Below, piece by piece: positions 5,912 to 6,173 of a DNA stretch of 6,173 nt. The stretch comes from Candidatus Hydrogenedentota bacterium (GTDB lineage: Bacteria; Hydrogenedentota; Hydrogenedentia; Hydrogenedentiales; GCA-2746185): NCBI GenBank assembly GCA_012965445.1, contig DTSJ01000005.1, forward strand, positions 1 to 6,173, given 5' to 3'. Within the stretch, counting starts at the first letter, position 1, and every line of letters starts with the position of its first letter. A program made the translations under genes and the position numbers. A model generated the notes under the pieces. The model ran no database searches. It saw only the letters and a program-made list of their open reading frames with translations, and was not told the origin of the DNA.

Positions 5912-6173
5912 TGCCAGACTCGTCAAAAGCTGTTCGATCTGCCCGGTATCGCAATTGATCGTATCCAGCGCATCACTCTGAATAAACACACACCTAATAC
6001 TTTCGGGAATAAGCCGTGACAACATTGCCTCGACACTGGAAATAAGCGTATTCAAATTCGTCGGTTCGATAGATATCGCATGCTGCCGACCGAATGTCAG
6101 CAGCTGCCGCGTCAGATTCGCCGCTCGTTCGGTTGCATTTTGAATCTCAATAACATTGGCTTTATCCGCGGCG
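5909..6173 (-). pseudogene. Hybrid histidine kinase, upstream part cut off by TAG (5' end outside window)
   Basis: The frame is open from the right edge to the TAG, giving 87 residues. It contains the second dimerisation helix of a HisKA domain (ATERAANLTRQLLTFGRQ, near 6086-6139) and the HisKA-to-HATPase linker with LSRLIPESI (about 5996-6022). It ends in the start of the N box, DTGQIEQLLTSLA. The phosphorylated His motif (usually H-D-F-N-N) and any sensor domain would lie beyond the window. Read across the TAG, it joins the downstream HATPase and receiver domains into a standard HisKA-HATPase-REC hybrid kinase. As written, the upstream product would lack ATP binding and the downstream product would lack the His. 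The gene is therefore either a recent pseudogene, a sequencing or assembly error, or rescued by amber readthrough. The ligand and target are unknown. Confidence 0.8.

Overview
The window looks like a piece of a Gram-negative-type bacterial chromosome. It is densely packed with coding sequence, shows no mobile element, and all the intact genes carry good Shine-Dalgarno sites. The mix fits the Planctomycetes/Verrucomicrobia and neighbouring phyla better than the enterics: a PilB/GspE-type pilus ATPase with a doubled N-terminal module, an exported beta-propeller lactonase, and a hybrid histidine kinase ending in a receiver domain. That placement is an inference from gene content and style only.

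Layout. (1) Positions 2-1872, plus strand: the tail of an OppD/DppD-type ATPase overlaps by ATGA a complete OppF/DppF-type ATPase. These are the last two genes of an oligopeptide/dipeptide-type ABC importer operon whose permease and binding-protein genes would lie upstream. (2) Positions 1889-3853, minus strand: a complete 654-residue PilB/GspE-type ATPase, convergent with the importer operon across a 16-bp gap. (3) Positions 3854-4001: a divergent control region with candidate promoters, a small inverted repeat and a 10-bp-spaced direct repeat. (4) Positions 4002-5156, plus strand: an exported seven-bladed beta-propeller protein of the lactonase (6-phosphogluconolactonase-like) family. (5) Positions 5153-6173, minus strand: a hybrid histidine kinase that runs off the right edge and is split by an in-frame TAG inside the conserved N box.

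The genes do not form one pathway. The importer pair is a unit. The pilus ATPase and the lactonase share a divergent control region but no evident function. The kinase meets the lactonase tail to tail, and the two stop codons overlap within a single CTAG.

I found no convincing new multi-gene system. The observations most worth a second look are the amber codon in the kinase, the c-di-GMP-type (MshEN-like) motif pair in the pilus ATPase with its altered first arginine, and the shared CTAG stop. No tRNA, rRNA, CRISPR array, insertion sequence or clear intrinsic terminator was seen, and no gene-free stretch exceeds 300 bases.
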